Virus record (IMG/VR): IMGVR_UViG_3300026521_000148
Span: 16,351-80,350 of that record
Direction: 5' to 3' (one strand)
Length of the DNA stretch: 64,000 nt
Source: a virus
Shown: positions 1-10,311 of the stretch, in pieces
Numbering within the stretch: position 1 is the stretch's first letter
How the letters are laid out: each line of letters opens with the position of its first letter
The notes under the pieces: generated by a model
Database searches by the model: none
What the model saw: only the letters and a program-made list of their open reading frames with translations
What the model was told of the DNA's origin: nothing
Made by a program: the position numbers and the translations under genes

Positions 1-1462
1 CACCGTCAAAGTCACCTCCCATTGCGTCGAGATAAATTTCAGGGACCTCTAACGCTGATACATATACTTCCCCTATTATAGGATACTCTACAGCAGTTTT
101 ATACTCTAAAGTGTCTGGTAACTTAACCTTAACACGTTTAGATTTTATCGTTGTCTTAAGATACAATAACGTAGGAGTAATACCGCCGTATTGAATAATT
201 GGATATCTAGTAACATATGCTGGATAATCTCTTATGATATCGAATATGGATAAATAAACTAACTCACCGTATGTTATAGGCCTAACGTTCTTTACATCCA
301 TATGTTCTGACATACTTTCAATACCCTTTAATATGTCTACCTTATCATCATCCTCATGAACTAATAATAAGTAATGACCGTCCACTGTTATAGGTGAGTT
401 TAATATCTCATTTTGGCCTAACTTGTTTATAGTTTCTTCTATACCATCATCTGTTACCCATCTACTTCTAGTCTTCTCACTTATCTCCACTGGTTTCTTT
501 TTAAGTGTCTTAGGGTCTATAAGCATGGCGTTTGTACTATTAACATCGAATATGTCTTGTAAGAATCTAGTTCTTATATTAAACACAGTTATAGGTAATA
601 TACCTTTAGCGGCCTGAAATACACCTAATGACGATGTTATGCTATTTGGTCTATCTTCATCATCTAGATCAGTCATGATACTAGAACTACCTACGATAAC
701 ATTACGAGTACCATACATAATAGCTCTTTTAGTCCATTTACCCTGTATGAATTTAGACTTACCGTCTAATAAGTTTTCTAAATACTCATACACATCTAGA
801 GCAGCTTTTTGTAATCTTTTTCTAACAGCACTTATATATTCGTTATCTTTATTCTTAACATCAGATTTAAATACTTTAGCACTACTACTTATTGTTAATA
901 CTTTTCTGTATAAACCATTTATCTCGTTTTCTAAAGCTTTACCAGATTCTAATAATTTGTAATCCCTTATACCAGCTGGTATAACTAAGTACTTATTCAT
1001 AACTATCTCTTCTGCTTTATACTTTTTTAAGAACTTTATCTTAAAAGCTCTTTGCGTAGAATCTGTTTCTTTAAACACAATATCGTCATAATGTTCTAGA
1101 AAGAAATGTAGGCCGTTCTTACCGTCTAGTCTATCAGACTCTACAAAGTCTTTTACTTTATGATCCCATATAGCAAATCTAGTTCCGTCTAGTATACCAC
1201 CGTATAGACTATTTAGAGACACTAACTCTTTAAATACTCTAGGATGTAATATATCTATACCTAAATCTATATAACCGAATGTTGTGTTTCTTTCTTTAGA
1301 ACCAACTTCTCCAAATATAGTAGTACTGAATAAGCCTTCATGATGGAACTCTGTACTATTCTGTAAGAATATATCTCTTGTCTTAACTTCTAACATTTGT
1401 TTAGTTATCTTATTGTTTAAGATAAGTAATTCTATATTCAACGGTTCGTTTTCATTATCCAT
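1..1462 (-). CDS. Phage RNA polymerase beta-prime N-terminal half (virion-type), partial at left edge
   Basis: This frame starts at an ATG (1462-1460) with an AAAGGAG ribosome binding site and is open to the window edge, so the C-terminus is missing. The last visible residues read DAMGGDFDG, matching the catalytic Mg-binding NADFDGD motif of RNAP beta-prime. Near the N-terminus, LFSTTIFGEVG and GYIDLGIDILHPRVFKEL resemble the bacterial beta-prime GLFxxxIFG and GHIxLxxPxxH segments. No N-terminal zinc finger is seen. It lies divergent from the tape-measure gene. In phiKZ a virion RNAP subunit gene (gp180) also neighbours the giant gp181 gene, so I infer this is the virion RNAP. RNAP assignment is firm; virion assignment is inference. 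Confidence 0.82.
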   Translation of the reverse strand, partial: MDNENEPLNIELLILNNKITKQMLEVKTRDIFLQNSTEFHHEGLFSTTIFGEVGSKERNTTFGYIDLGIDILHPRVFKELVSLNSLYGGILDGTRFAIWDHKVKDFVESDRLDGKNGLHFFLEHYDDIVFKETDSTQRAFKIKFLKKYKAEEIVMNKYLVIPAGIRDYKLLESGKALENEINGLYRKVLTISSSAKVFKSDVKNKDNEYISAVRKRLQKAALDVYEYLENLLDGKSKFIQGKWTKRAIMYGTRNVIVGSSSIMTDLDDEDRPNSITSSLGVFQAAKGILPITVFNIRTRFLQDIFDVNSTNAMLIDPKTLKKKPVEISEKTRSRWVTDDGIEETINKLGQNEILNSPITVDGHYLLLVHEDDDKVDILKGIESMSEHMDVKNVRPITYGELVYLSIFDIIRDYPAYVTRYPIIQYGGITPTLLYLKTTIKSKRVKVKLPDTLEYKTAVEYPIIGEVYVSALEVPEIYLDAMGGDFDG

Positions 1463-1562
1463 AGAAACTCCTTTTTATTTAATCAAAGAAGTTTTTATTT
1501 AGTATAATAATATATAGGTGGGGTAGGGGTTTTTAGTTTGAAATTATAAATATAAAGGATGC
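1463..1562. promoter_or_regulatory. Divergent promoter region
   Basis: This 100-nt gap separates the divergent RNAP and tape-measure genes. At 1499-1516 it contains TTAGTATAATAATATATA, a shortened copy of the minus-strand promoter-like element found repeatedly in this window (it lacks the palindromic half). A G-rich run and an AT-rich stretch precede the plus-strand gene. No start site can be proven from sequence. Confidence 0.4.
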
Positions 1563-4500
1563 ATGATGGCAGATGAATTTGAAGAATTCGATGATATAGA
1601 CGCCCTGATGGCTGAAGGTGATGATTTTGACATGGGTGATTCATCCTCTTCAGATGGCCCAGTCTCCACTGTAGACCAAATAAGTGAAGGAGTTGTTGAC
1701 TCTTTAAATATAGACGCAACAGCTGAAAAGATAAAGAATTCTATGCTAGACTCATTGCCTGGTAATGTAGGTGATGGCGTTTATAAAGCAGAAAGTGCTG
1801 TAGATGATTTAACAGAAGCATTTGATAAAGAGATGAAGCCACTTAAAAAGGCTACATCAGCTACATTAGGTGGTATAGCCGATGTACTTCCTGATAGTAT
1901 GGCCGATAGTGTTAAATCATTAAAGTCATGGATAGATGGTGATGATGAATCTACTGGTAGTAATAATGAACCAACTGAAGATGAGAAGATAGCATCAGAA
2001 GTGGATCAACTTTTAGCTAAATCAGCTATCGAAGAGCAAGTTAATAGTAAACTAGCATCCGTACAGCAGAAGAAAGACTCTGAATTATTAAGTATGATAG
2101 CTGAGGCTACTACTAAGACAGTAGTATACAAGTCAGAATATGACGCTAACTATTATAAAAGAAGTTTAGAATTACAATTAAAACAAGTCTTAACAACAGT
2201 TAAACTTTATGATTTATTAAAACTAGATAGTGAGAATAGATCTAAACAACTAGACGCTATTGTTAAGAATACAGCATTACCTGATTTTGCTAAATCTAGA
2301 ACATCTGATATAGCTAAACAAATGATAATGGGTACGGCTAAGGATGTTGCTACTAACGCTTTCCTTAAGAATGATAGTATAAGTAATTTAACTAAGTTTG
2401 GTAAAGAGAAGATGTCTGGTGCATTAGGTGCCGCTACTGAAATGGTTGGTCTTGGTTCAGATTTATCAGAAATACTAACTATGCAGATGGAGCAAGGAGC
2501 TACGTTAACACAAGTTCTATCAAGTATGGCTACAGATATGGTTGTCGATAAAGCTGTATCTAAGGGAACTGATTACGCTCTTAAGAAATTATTCGAAACA
2601 CAAGGCGGTGTTAAAGTACTCGGTGATTACGATACGTTTATATCAGACCCACAAAAAGCTTTAGAAAAAGCAAAACAAGCACATATAGAAAATGGTGGTA
2701 GTGAAGAGGATCTTAAATATAAAGCTTTAGAATTAGGTAAAGAAGCTATCGGAGAACAGTATAAGACTAAAAGCGTTAATATATCCAATATAACGGATAT
2801 GAGAGATGCTGCTCAGATAGATAATAAGTTTGTTAAAACAGTAGATACAGTTATACCTACCTATTTATCTAAGATGCTTAATGAGTTAACAACTATAAGA
2901 AAAATAGCTGGTAACTTACAGTTAAGTAATGACCAACAAACAAATAAAGTATCGAGTACTAATAAAGGTAATAGTAGCTTAGGGAGCAATACTTTAGGTT
3001 TACAATCTAGTAGACCAAGTGACAATGTTCCTAAAACAGAAGATGAATTAGTATACGATTTTGAAAAAGGTAGATTTGTAACAAAGAAAGATGTTAAGAA
3101 AGTTATAAATGAAAAAATAGATAAACACGTAGCCAAACTAGCTGATGATATCATAAGTAGCAATATAGATGAACTTATTGTTCCAGACCATTTATCTATA
3201 AAAGAAAGAACATCCATAGCCTTAGCTATTAGTGATTATATCATGTCTGGTAAATCCATAGCACCAGCATATATGCACGAGGATGGTTTTCTTAACTATT
3301 TTAAAAATGATAAAGAGTTAAAGAAGAAAGTTAGTAAGGGTTTATCGAGACTAGAGTCTCCTGAAAATAAACTTATTTATGATCAAAGAGCTAAGTTAAC
3401 ACAATCTTTAGAAAGATTAAAGAAATCTAGTATCTCTAATTTTTCCGATATAGCTAAATCTGCAGATTTAAATAATAGTGTAGATACATTATTAGAAATG
3501 GGTATCGTTGATGAAGATAACCCAAATGTTATATCTACTAAGAATGTTAAAGATACGTATAGTAAACGTATACGTAAACAAACAACAGGTAAAATAAAAG
3601 AAAGTAAATTATCACTCAGTGAACAACAATTAGTAGACTCCATAAAAGAGAAAGAAAATAAATTAAAAGAAAAAGCTAGAACAAGAGATGATAAGTTAAA
3701 AAGAACTAAGACTAGAACTCTTAGAAATTACAAAGATAATGAAGATGCTGAAAAGGCATTTAATAAAGGTATAGATAGTTACGGCAAAACAGAAGATGAA
3801 TTAGATAAAGTACTTAATGAACTAATAAAAGATAAACCTATAGAAGAGGCTAACCTTATAGAAGAGGCGTTCAGTCTTGGACTTGGGCAAGGGTTAAGAG
3901 AAGCAGAGGAGTTAAAACGTTATAAAGAAGAGCGCGCCAATCTTGCTAAGAAATATGACAATAAAGTTAATAGAGCTACCAAGAAAATGGATGAAGATGA
4001 GAAGTCTTCTTTTATAGATAGACTAAGAGCTGAAACATTATTAGAGGAGATAGGTTCATTTAGTAAAGGTGGTAGTACAGGTAAGGGTAAAGATGATGAA
4101 GTAGCTGGTATCATACATAGAAACGAATACGCTCTTAATAGAAAAGATATACAAGATCTAGCTAACTTTATATCTGAAGGTAACGTTAAGAAGATCGTTA
4201 AGTTCTCTACCAGTATATTAGAAGATATTAATAAAGAAGATAATGTGTTCGATATTAAAGATATCGATAAAGATATAGTAACATCTTTTATAAGTAAACA
4301 TATACCAGATAAGGTTAAGGATACTTATACAGATTTAAAAAATAACACAAAAGAATTTATGGAAGGTGATGTTGTAAATGACTTCTACAATAACCATAAA
4401 GAAACATTCGATAGTGTTAAACAATTTAAAGATGATAAAGTATCTACTATAAAGACTAGTTATACGAAAACAAAAGATAAGATAAGTAAATATATACCAG

Positions 4501-7500
4501 AAACAAAAGTTATAGAAGATGCTATAAGTAATATAACAAAAACACTATCTTCATCACTAGAATCTATAAGTAAAGATATACCTAAAAATATGACTTCTGT
4601 TAAAGAAAACCTAACATCATTTACAGAAACACTAGGAACTACATTAGGCGATATGAAAACATCCTTATCCACAACATTCCAAGAACAAATGAAATCATTA
4701 GGAGAATTTACAGATTCTATATTTAGAAAAGGTACATTGTTATCTGAAGCGAAAGACTCTGTAGCTGGTTTAGCTTCCTCGCAGATAAAAAGTGTGAAGG
4801 AGTATGTTAATGGTAGTACTAAATCTATAAGAGATGAACTTGTAGAAAAAGGTGTTCTTAAGATAGACAAAGATGGTAAGATCATTAGTGTAAGTAGTGA
4901 GTCTATAAAAGATGAAATAAATAAAACTGTTGATAGTGTTAAGAATAGTAAAGATGATAATATAATATCAAAGTTAGTAAACACAACAACTAGTATGGTA
5001 TCATCAGGTATTAATAGTGTAAAAAGTGTGTTTAGTAATACTATAGACGTTACTCCAGAGATGTTAGCAGATATAAAGAATATGGAAGAACTAGTTAATG
5101 AACATGGTGCGGGTCCGATTATGAAAAACTATCTAGCATCTAGACCATTACCTAATAATGAATTAGCCGCAACTGATTTATACAGAGCTATGTTTACTGT
5201 TATGGATCCTTCTGGTCAAATGTGGGAGAAAGTTAAAGAGATGCCTGACCACCTTAAAGATTTAGAAAAGTTACATGTTAAAGCTATAGAGGAAGGTCAG
5301 AAAGGTTTATTGGGTAGAGCTTTAGAAGCTTCTAGTAACGTTTTCGATAAGGGTAGTTCTTTATTAGGCGGTATGAAAGATAAGATCATAAATAGTCTAC
5401 CTGAACCATTACGCGGTCCAGCTAAAAAACTATTAGATAATAAAATAACTAAGCTAGCTGGTAATGCATTAACTAATCTTAAAAAGATAGGTAAGGGAGC
5501 TTTAAAAACAACGCTAGATGAAATGCGTATCATAGGGCAAGAAGGTAAAGAATTATTTATTAATAAAGACGGTAAGTTACAGGTTCCTAATGCTTTAAAA
5601 TTAGCTAAGTTCGCCGGTAAAGCTTATGGTAGATCTATGGTAGCTACTGGTAAGGGTGTTAGAGAACTATACGGTGGTGTATTAGGTAAAGTAGATTATA
5701 AAGGTAAAGGTTTCTTAGGTAGATTTAATAAAAATAACTATGAAGCACAAAGTGGTATTTTAACAGACACAGTAAAAGCAGCTGGTGGTCTTGCATGGGA
5801 TTTTACAGCTGGTAAGTCTATAAAGAATACAAAGAAAGCTTTAAATAGATTATGGGCTAAAGTTAAGCCACCTATCACAAGGGAATTATTCAATGCTTGG
5901 GCCGATGGTACGATGACAGCTAAGGATGTTGAGGATGCTCTTAAAACAGATGAGGAAAAACAAATTTGGAGAGATTGGTTAAAAGCTAATACTCCGTCTG
6001 GTGTAACATTACCTAAAGTATTGTTGAAAACAGGCGAATGGTTCGTTAAATCTACTGTAGGTACTGGTAAACAAGTTAAGAAAGGTTATGGTAGTGTATT
6101 CACAGCTGGTAAGTATGCTGCTAAGGTAGCTAAAGATATAGCCATGGAAGCTTCAGGTGCTAATGATATAAAACGCTCTATAAAGAGAACATTAACTAAA
6201 CCAGATATAGATAAAAGTTTATATAGAAGTTGGGTTAAAGGTGATTTAACATCTAACCAAGTTAAAGATGCTTTACAAACACAAGAAGAGAAAGATAATT
6301 GGGTAAAATGGTTATCTGGTAATGCTACTAAGCACAGGTCCCTACCTAAACTACTAAATATGACTGGTAAGTGGTTTGCTAAAGCTTTAGGTAAAACAGC
6401 AGCAGGTGTTGAAGTAGGATATAAATCAGGATTTAAGAAAAGTAAAAACGTTACAGGATTAGCTTCTAAAGTAGCATATGCTGTATCAGGTATAGATGAG
6501 TTACTTAATAGCAAAGATAGACATAATGTAAAATTTAAAACATTATTAGATATCATACCTGAGAATATGAGAGCAGTTGTTATAGACGACATCAGTAATA
6601 ACGCTAAAGAATTAGGTATAACTACAGATGAGTTAAGAATACTTAATGAAAATGTAAACAAACTAAAAAGAAAAGATAAACAAAAACTAGTTAGAAAGAT
6701 GAGTGATCTTGTTAGTTTATATCTAGCAGAAGATGATGGTCTAAAAGATAAGATCGCTACTGATATTAAGAATCTTTTATTATACACACAATCGCTAAAT
6801 AAACATAGTAAAGATACTGAATCTAATAGTAGTGTAAAAGGTGTTAAAGTATCTACAACGAAAACATTCACAGGTAATAAAACATCTAAGGAGAAGGAAT
6901 TTCTACTAGGTGGGTGGACTGGCGATGGATCCGTTAAAGATATAGCTGGTAAAGTACACAAAGAAGAATATGTTATAAACAATAAAAAAGTTAAAGAATT
7001 ATTAAATATAGTTAAGAAAGGTAATATAGATAAAATAAATACATTTACAACTTCTATAGCTAAAGACATAGTTAAGTCTTCTGAGAAGATAAATGAGAAG
7101 ATAGATAAGTTAGATAATCCTTATGAACAAATGATAGAATTACTTAAATCTATTAATAAAAGTTCGTCTATAACGGCTAGTAAACCTGGTCTAGGTAGTA
7201 AGTTTATGGAAACATTTACTAACATCATATCCGATCTTAAAGGTACGAAAGATAAAGTTAAATCTAGTCTAACTAGAGTCGGTAACAGAGCTAGTGTACT
7301 GAAGAAGTTATACGGAGATAAAAAAGAACATGCTAAACGTACTATAAAAGAGAAGTTAAAAGATACTAAATCTGATTTATGGAAAACGCTATTAAAGTTC
7401 TCGCCATTGATTATAGGTGGTATAACTGGATTAGTTAAAAAATATATAACAGAACCTTTCTCTAATATGTTTACGTCTATTAAAAATGTTTTTAGTGGTG

Positions 7501-9146
7501 GTCTATCTACAATAACTAACACATTAACAGGTGTTAAAACATTTCTAGGTGATGGTATATTAGGTTTAAAAACAGCTTTACTTAAACCACTTAATCTTAT
7601 AACTAAACTCTTTGGCGGGCTATCGGATTTTATGGGTAGTAAATTTAAGTCTATAACTACTTCATTAAGTAGTTTTAAAGATAGTATTGTTAATAAAACA
7701 AAAAGCTTTTTTGGTACAGATAGTAAAGACGTCATAGATAAGCCAGAAACGCACCTTAAAGACACGAAAGTATCAACTACGAGTAAAACTACGAAACCAG
7801 TTAAAAAAGGTTTCTTCAGTAATTTATGGAGTAGTGCTAAAGCGAAAGCTAAATCTATCTTACCATCTAGTAAAACATTGGGTGTTGATAAATTAAAATC
7901 GTTATGGGGTGTAGTTAAAGAAAAGTTATTTAAGAAAGTAGGTAAAAAAGCTGGTATAAGGCTAGCTAGTAAAACATTAGCTAAATTCGTTCCTGGTGTT
8001 GGTACTGCTTTATTAGCTTATGATGCAGCTAAAGTAGGATGGGACCATTTCCATAACAACACGCCATTATTAAATGCTACATCTAAACAGCTGTTAGGTT
8101 TTGATGTGTTTGAAGATGATGGTGAAAGTACTAGCGATGTTAAAAAACCGTTATTAGAAGCCATTAATAATACTGGGTATAAACCAGTTATTAGACCAGT
8201 TAATAATCCTAAGTTTAAATCAGATATTAAGCTAGATAGTGATGGTAATGTAACTACACCTACAATAGGTAAAGTTAAGATAGATACAAAAGATATAAAG
8301 GTCCCTATAGAGCCTCTTATACAAGATCTTAAGAGAGATGAAGGTGTTGTATTACATAAATATAAAGATAGTTTAGGATATGAAACCATAGGAGTAGGAC
8401 ACCTATTAGATAAAAGAAAAGGTGGTAAAGATCTAAGAACTATCTTAGGTGTAGATAAGGATAATATAACTAGAGATGAAGCGGACGTTATATTGGTAGA
8501 TGATATTAACAAAACAAGTAAAGAGTTATATAAAGCATTACCATGGTTAGAAACTAAACCGTTAAATATACAAAATGATCTAACTAACATGGCGTTTAAT
8601 CTAGGTGTTGGTGGGCTACTTAAGTTTAAGAACACACTTAAGCACTTAGAGAATGGTGATTATAAGAGAACAGCAGCTGGTTTATACCAGAGTAAATGGA
8701 GAAGACAAGTTGGCGCTAGAGCAGATAGGATCATAGCCGATGTAGCTTCTACTCCTAATGATACAGTTATAGAGTCTAGTTCGAATAATGTAGTTAAACC
8801 AGATGTATCTACACTAGTGAGTAAACAACAGACTAAGACTACAATAGATAAATCTAAACAACAATATCAACAGTTACCTACTAAAGTAAGTGTTAATATG
8901 GATACCGTACAGGAAAGTAAACATCTAAGTGATGTTAAGGAGATAAATGGTAAGACATATGAAGTATTAAAAGATTCTCTTAAGGTACAAACAGGTATGT
9001 ACGATAAATTAGATAAGTTAGTATCGTTACAAGAGGAACAGTTAAAGATAATGACAAATGCTAATAGTCGTAGGAAACAATCTAACAACACTAGATTTGA
9101 GAATGATTATAAAGGTAAGGTAGATCATAAAACAGCTAATTTTTAA
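1563..9146 (+). CDS. Giant tape-measure protein with C-terminal lysozyme domain
   Basis: This 2,527-residue virion protein probably sets tail length and helps cross the cell wall on DNA entry. Most of it is Lys/Ser/Asp-rich helical, coiled-coil-like sequence. It carries twice the GG-x-TG-x-G...H-x-E-Y motif common in tape-measure proteins (near residues 834 and 1782). Two related segments of about 100 residues start near 1430 and 1548, and hydrophobic stretches lie near 1940-2030. Residues about 2247-2392 form a T4-type lysozyme domain with DEGVVLHKYKD and TIGVGHLL, supplying the catalytic Glu-Asp-Thr set. Size and lysozyme fit phiKZ gp181. The start is the first of two tandem ATGs after AAAGGA. 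Long antisense frames inside it are shadows. Confidence 0.85.
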   Translation: MMADEFEEFDDIDALMAEGDDFDMGDSSSSDGPVSTVDQISEGVVDSLNIDATAEKIKNSMLDSLPGNVGDGVYKAESAVDDLTEAFDKEMKPLKKATSATLGGIADVLPDSMADSVKSLKSWIDGDDESTGSNNEPTEDEKIASEVDQLLAKSAIEEQVNSKLASVQQKKDSELLSMIAEATTKTVVYKSEYDANYYKRSLELQLKQVLTTVKLYDLLKLDSENRSKQLDAIVKNTALPDFAKSRTSDIAKQMIMGTAKDVATNAFLKNDSISNLTKFGKEKMSGALGAATEMVGLGSDLSEILTMQMEQGATLTQVLSSMATDMVVDKAVSKGTDYALKKLFETQGGVKVLGDYDTFISDPQKALEKAKQAHIENGGSEEDLKYKALELGKEAIGEQYKTKSVNISNITDMRDAAQIDNKFVKTVDTVIPTYLSKMLNELTTIRKIAGNLQLSNDQQTNKVSSTNKGNSSLGSNTLGLQSSRPSDNVPKTEDELVYDFEKGRFVTKKDVKKVINEKIDKHVAKLADDIISSNIDELIVPDHLSIKERTSIALAISDYIMSGKSIAPAYMHEDGFLNYFKNDKELKKKVSKGLSRLESPENKLIYDQRAKLTQSLERLKKSSISNFSDIAKSADLNNSVDTLLEMGIVDEDNPNVISTKNVKDTYSKRIRKQTTGKIKESKLSLSEQQLVDSIKEKENKLKEKARTRDDKLKRTKTRTLRNYKDNEDAEKAFNKGIDSYGKTEDELDKVLNELIKDKPIEEANLIEEAFSLGLGQGLREAEELKRYKEERANLAKKYDNKVNRATKKMDEDEKSSFIDRLRAETLLEEIGSFSKGGSTGKGKDDEVAGIIHRNEYALNRKDIQDLANFISEGNVKKIVKFSTSILEDINKEDNVFDIKDIDKDIVTSFISKHIPDKVKDTYTDLKNNTKEFMEGDVVNDFYNNHKETFDSVKQFKDDKVSTIKTSYTKTKDKISKYIPETKVIEDAISNITKTLSSSLESISKDIPKNMTSVKENLTSFTETLGTTLGDMKTSLSTTFQEQMKSLGEFTDSIFRKGTLLSEAKDSVAGLASSQIKSVKEYVNGSTKSIRDELVEKGVLKIDKDGKIISVSSESIKDEINKTVDSVKNSKDDNIISKLVNTTTSMVSSGINSVKSVFSNTIDVTPEMLADIKNMEELVNEHGAGPIMKNYLASRPLPNNELAATDLYRAMFTVMDPSGQMWEKVKEMPDHLKDLEKLHVKAIEEGQKGLLGRALEASSNVFDKGSSLLGGMKDKIINSLPEPLRGPAKKLLDNKITKLAGNALTNLKKIGKGALKTTLDEMRIIGQEGKELFINKDGKLQVPNALKLAKFAGKAYGRSMVATGKGVRELYGGVLGKVDYKGKGFLGRFNKNNYEAQSGILTDTVKAAGGLAWDFTAGKSIKNTKKALNRLWAKVKPPITRELFNAWADGTMTAKDVEDALKTDEEKQIWRDWLKANTPSGVTLPKVLLKTGEWFVKSTVGTGKQVKKGYGSVFTAGKYAAKVAKDIAMEASGANDIKRSIKRTLTKPDIDKSLYRSWVKGDLTSNQVKDALQTQEEKDNWVKWLSGNATKHRSLPKLLNMTGKWFAKALGKTAAGVEVGYKSGFKKSKNVTGLASKVAYAVSGIDELLNSKDRHNVKFKTLLDIIPENMRAVVIDDISNNAKELGITTDELRILNENVNKLKRKDKQKLVRKMSDLVSLYLAEDDGLKDKIATDIKNLLLYTQSLNKHSKDTESNSSVKGVKVSTTKTFTGNKTSKEKEFLLGGWTGDGSVKDIAGKVHKEEYVINNKKVKELLNIVKKGNIDKINTFTTSIAKDIVKSSEKINEKIDKLDNPYEQMIELLKSINKSSSITASKPGLGSKFMETFTNIISDLKGTKDKVKSSLTRVGNRASVLKKLYGDKKEHAKRTIKEKLKDTKSDLWKTLLKFSPLIIGGITGLVKKYITEPFSNMFTSIKNVFSGGLSTITNTLTGVKTFLGDGILGLKTALLKPLNLITKLFGGLSDFMGSKFKSITTSLSSFKDSIVNKTKSFFGTDSKDVIDKPETHLKDTKVSTTSKTTKPVKKGFFSNLWSSAKAKAKSILPSSKTLGVDKLKSLWGVVKEKLFKKVGKKAGIRLASKTLAKFVPGVGTALLAYDAAKVGWDHFHNNTPLLNATSKQLLGFDVFEDDGESTSDVKKPLLEAINNTGYKPVIRPVNNPKFKSDIKLDSDGNVTTPTIGKVKIDTKDIKVPIEPLIQDLKRDEGVVLHKYKDSLGYETIGVGHLLDKRKGGKDLRTILGVDKDNITRDEADVILVDDINKTSKELYKALPWLETKPLNIQNDLTNMAFNLGVGGLLKFKNTLKHLENGDYKRTAAGLYQSKWRRQVGARADRIIADVASTPNDTVIESSSNNVVKPDVSTLVSKQQTKTTIDKSKQQYQQLPTKVSVNMDTVQESKHLSDVKEINGKTYEVLKDSLKVQTGMYDKLDKLVSLQEEQLKIMTNANSRRKQSNNTRFENDYKGKVDHKTANF

Positions 9147-9162
9147 AAATAAAAAAAGAATG

Positions 9163-9190
9163 CATAGTATGGACTTAAGTCCATACTATG
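9163..9190. terminator. Bidirectional palindromic terminator
   Basis: A perfect 28-nt palindrome (CATAGTATGGACTT and its complement) lies between the convergent tape-measure gene and the minus-strand gene ending at 9191. It has an A-run on its left and TTATTT on its right, so it can serve both strands. Confidence 0.75.
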
Positions 9191-9886
9191 TTATTTCTCC
9201 AAGAATGCTTTAACGATATCTTCGTTGGTTGTTTTCCCGTCAAGACCATCAAACAGATTATCTGACTTAAGATTGTCCATAATCTTATTGATAACGACTT
9301 CTTTAACTTTAAGTCTAAAAGCGTTATAATCTTTTGCATCAATATCCGCAACATCAGCACCAAACTCATCTATGAACATATTAACGATGGTTCTAAGATG
9401 AATACCAGCTATGATACCATATACTTTAAGTTTATCATTTCTGATCTCTTCAGTAAGAACACCGCGTTTAACTTCGATCATAGGCATAATGCGGATAGCA
9501 TCAATTTGATCATCATACTCACCAATAACATCTCTAATAAGATCTTCATCACTAAGGATTCTGTCAACTGTTACTAATGTAAGGATGTTCCAGAAGTTAG
9601 GAATATCTCTTTTAATAGCAGATCTACGAATGAAAGCGTAATCATTTTTACGCAGCTGTGAATTGATCCATACAGGTTTAGCATTTTCATAAGATAGAAA
9701 TCTCATAACGTTACCGATGCTGTATGTCTTACCAAAGATACTCTTAAAGTTAGCAGCAAAATCAATACTTAATCTATGGCCCAATGAGTCCTCTTCTAAG
9801 TGACTACCTACTTTTAACATTACTGTATCATTACGTTGTGTACCAAGATCTTTAAGATCCTCTAAACTCATTTTCTCTTTACTCAT
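9191..9886 (-). CDS. Unknown phage protein, 231 aa
   Basis: I do not recognise this soluble, charged, largely helical protein. It has an AGAGGA ribosome binding site and no signal peptide, membrane segment or metal motif. It is last of the minus-strand group 11378-9191 and ends at the palindromic terminator. Its base composition is less AT-extreme than its upstream neighbours (more GA-rich, abundant Ile/Asp/Val), which often marks a highly expressed gene; a structural role is only a guess. Confidence 0.6.
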   Translation of the reverse strand: MSKEKMSLEDLKDLGTQRNDTVMLKVGSHLEEDSLGHRLSIDFAANFKSIFGKTYSIGNVMRFLSYENAKPVWINSQLRKNDYAFIRRSAIKRDIPNFWNILTLVTVDRILSDEDLIRDVIGEYDDQIDAIRIMPMIEVKRGVLTEEIRNDKLKVYGIIAGIHLRTIVNMFIDEFGADVADIDAKDYNAFRLKVKEVVINKIMDNLKSDNLFDGLDGKTTNEDIVKAFLEK

Positions 9887-9890
9887 AAAA

Positions 9891-10301
9891 CTATCCTCTG
9901 TGTTTATTTAATAATGCAACTGCGAAAGCTGCCAGATGTAATCCATCTATTCTACCAACTCCATCATCAATGATTGATTTATCTATGAACAATGGTGTTT
10001 CAATACTATTAAAGTCTATTAAATTTTTAATATACCTACTAACATAATCCCTAATATATGATGTTAAATCTCTACCATCTACAATGGTGTTATCCATAGA
10101 TGTTTTAACAAGTAATAAAAACTTTAAGTTACTATATGAACCATCAGAAGATTCTGATATATGTCTGTCTAAAGTATCTACATTTCTTTTACTAAAGAAT
10201 GCTACTATGTTAACATCATTAAGGTAGTTCCTAAACTCTTGCGGTGTATCTTTTTTAACAGATTTAACTATCTCGCTAATATGTCCTAAAACCTCTAACA
10301 T
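9891..10301 (-). CDS. Unknown small phage protein, 136 aa
   Basis: No family is recognised. It has a good AAGGAG site before its ATG. The C-terminal part (residues about 110-135) is Gly/Ala/Leu-rich and reads like an amphipathic or weak membrane helix. Its stop codon lies 4 nt before the next gene, so the two are co-transcribed. Confidence 0.55.
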   Translation of the reverse strand: MLEVLGHISEIVKSVKKDTPQEFRNYLNDVNIVAFFSKRNVDTLDRHISESSDGSYSNLKFLLLVKTSMDNTIVDGRDLTSYIRDYVSRYIKNLIDFNSIETPLFIDKSIIDDGVGRIDGLHLAAFAVALLNKHRG

Positions 10302-10311
10302 ATAAAACTCC

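Noticed and set aside
6086-7069. Long antisense open frame (327 codons, minus strand) inside the tape-measure gene
   Set aside because: Leu/Ser-rich shadow of an AT-rich, Lys/Asp-rich gene; no ribosome binding site and fully overlapped by a gene with clear domains. Other long antisense frames at 4460-4984, 7121-7765 and 8018-8635 are rejected for the same reason.
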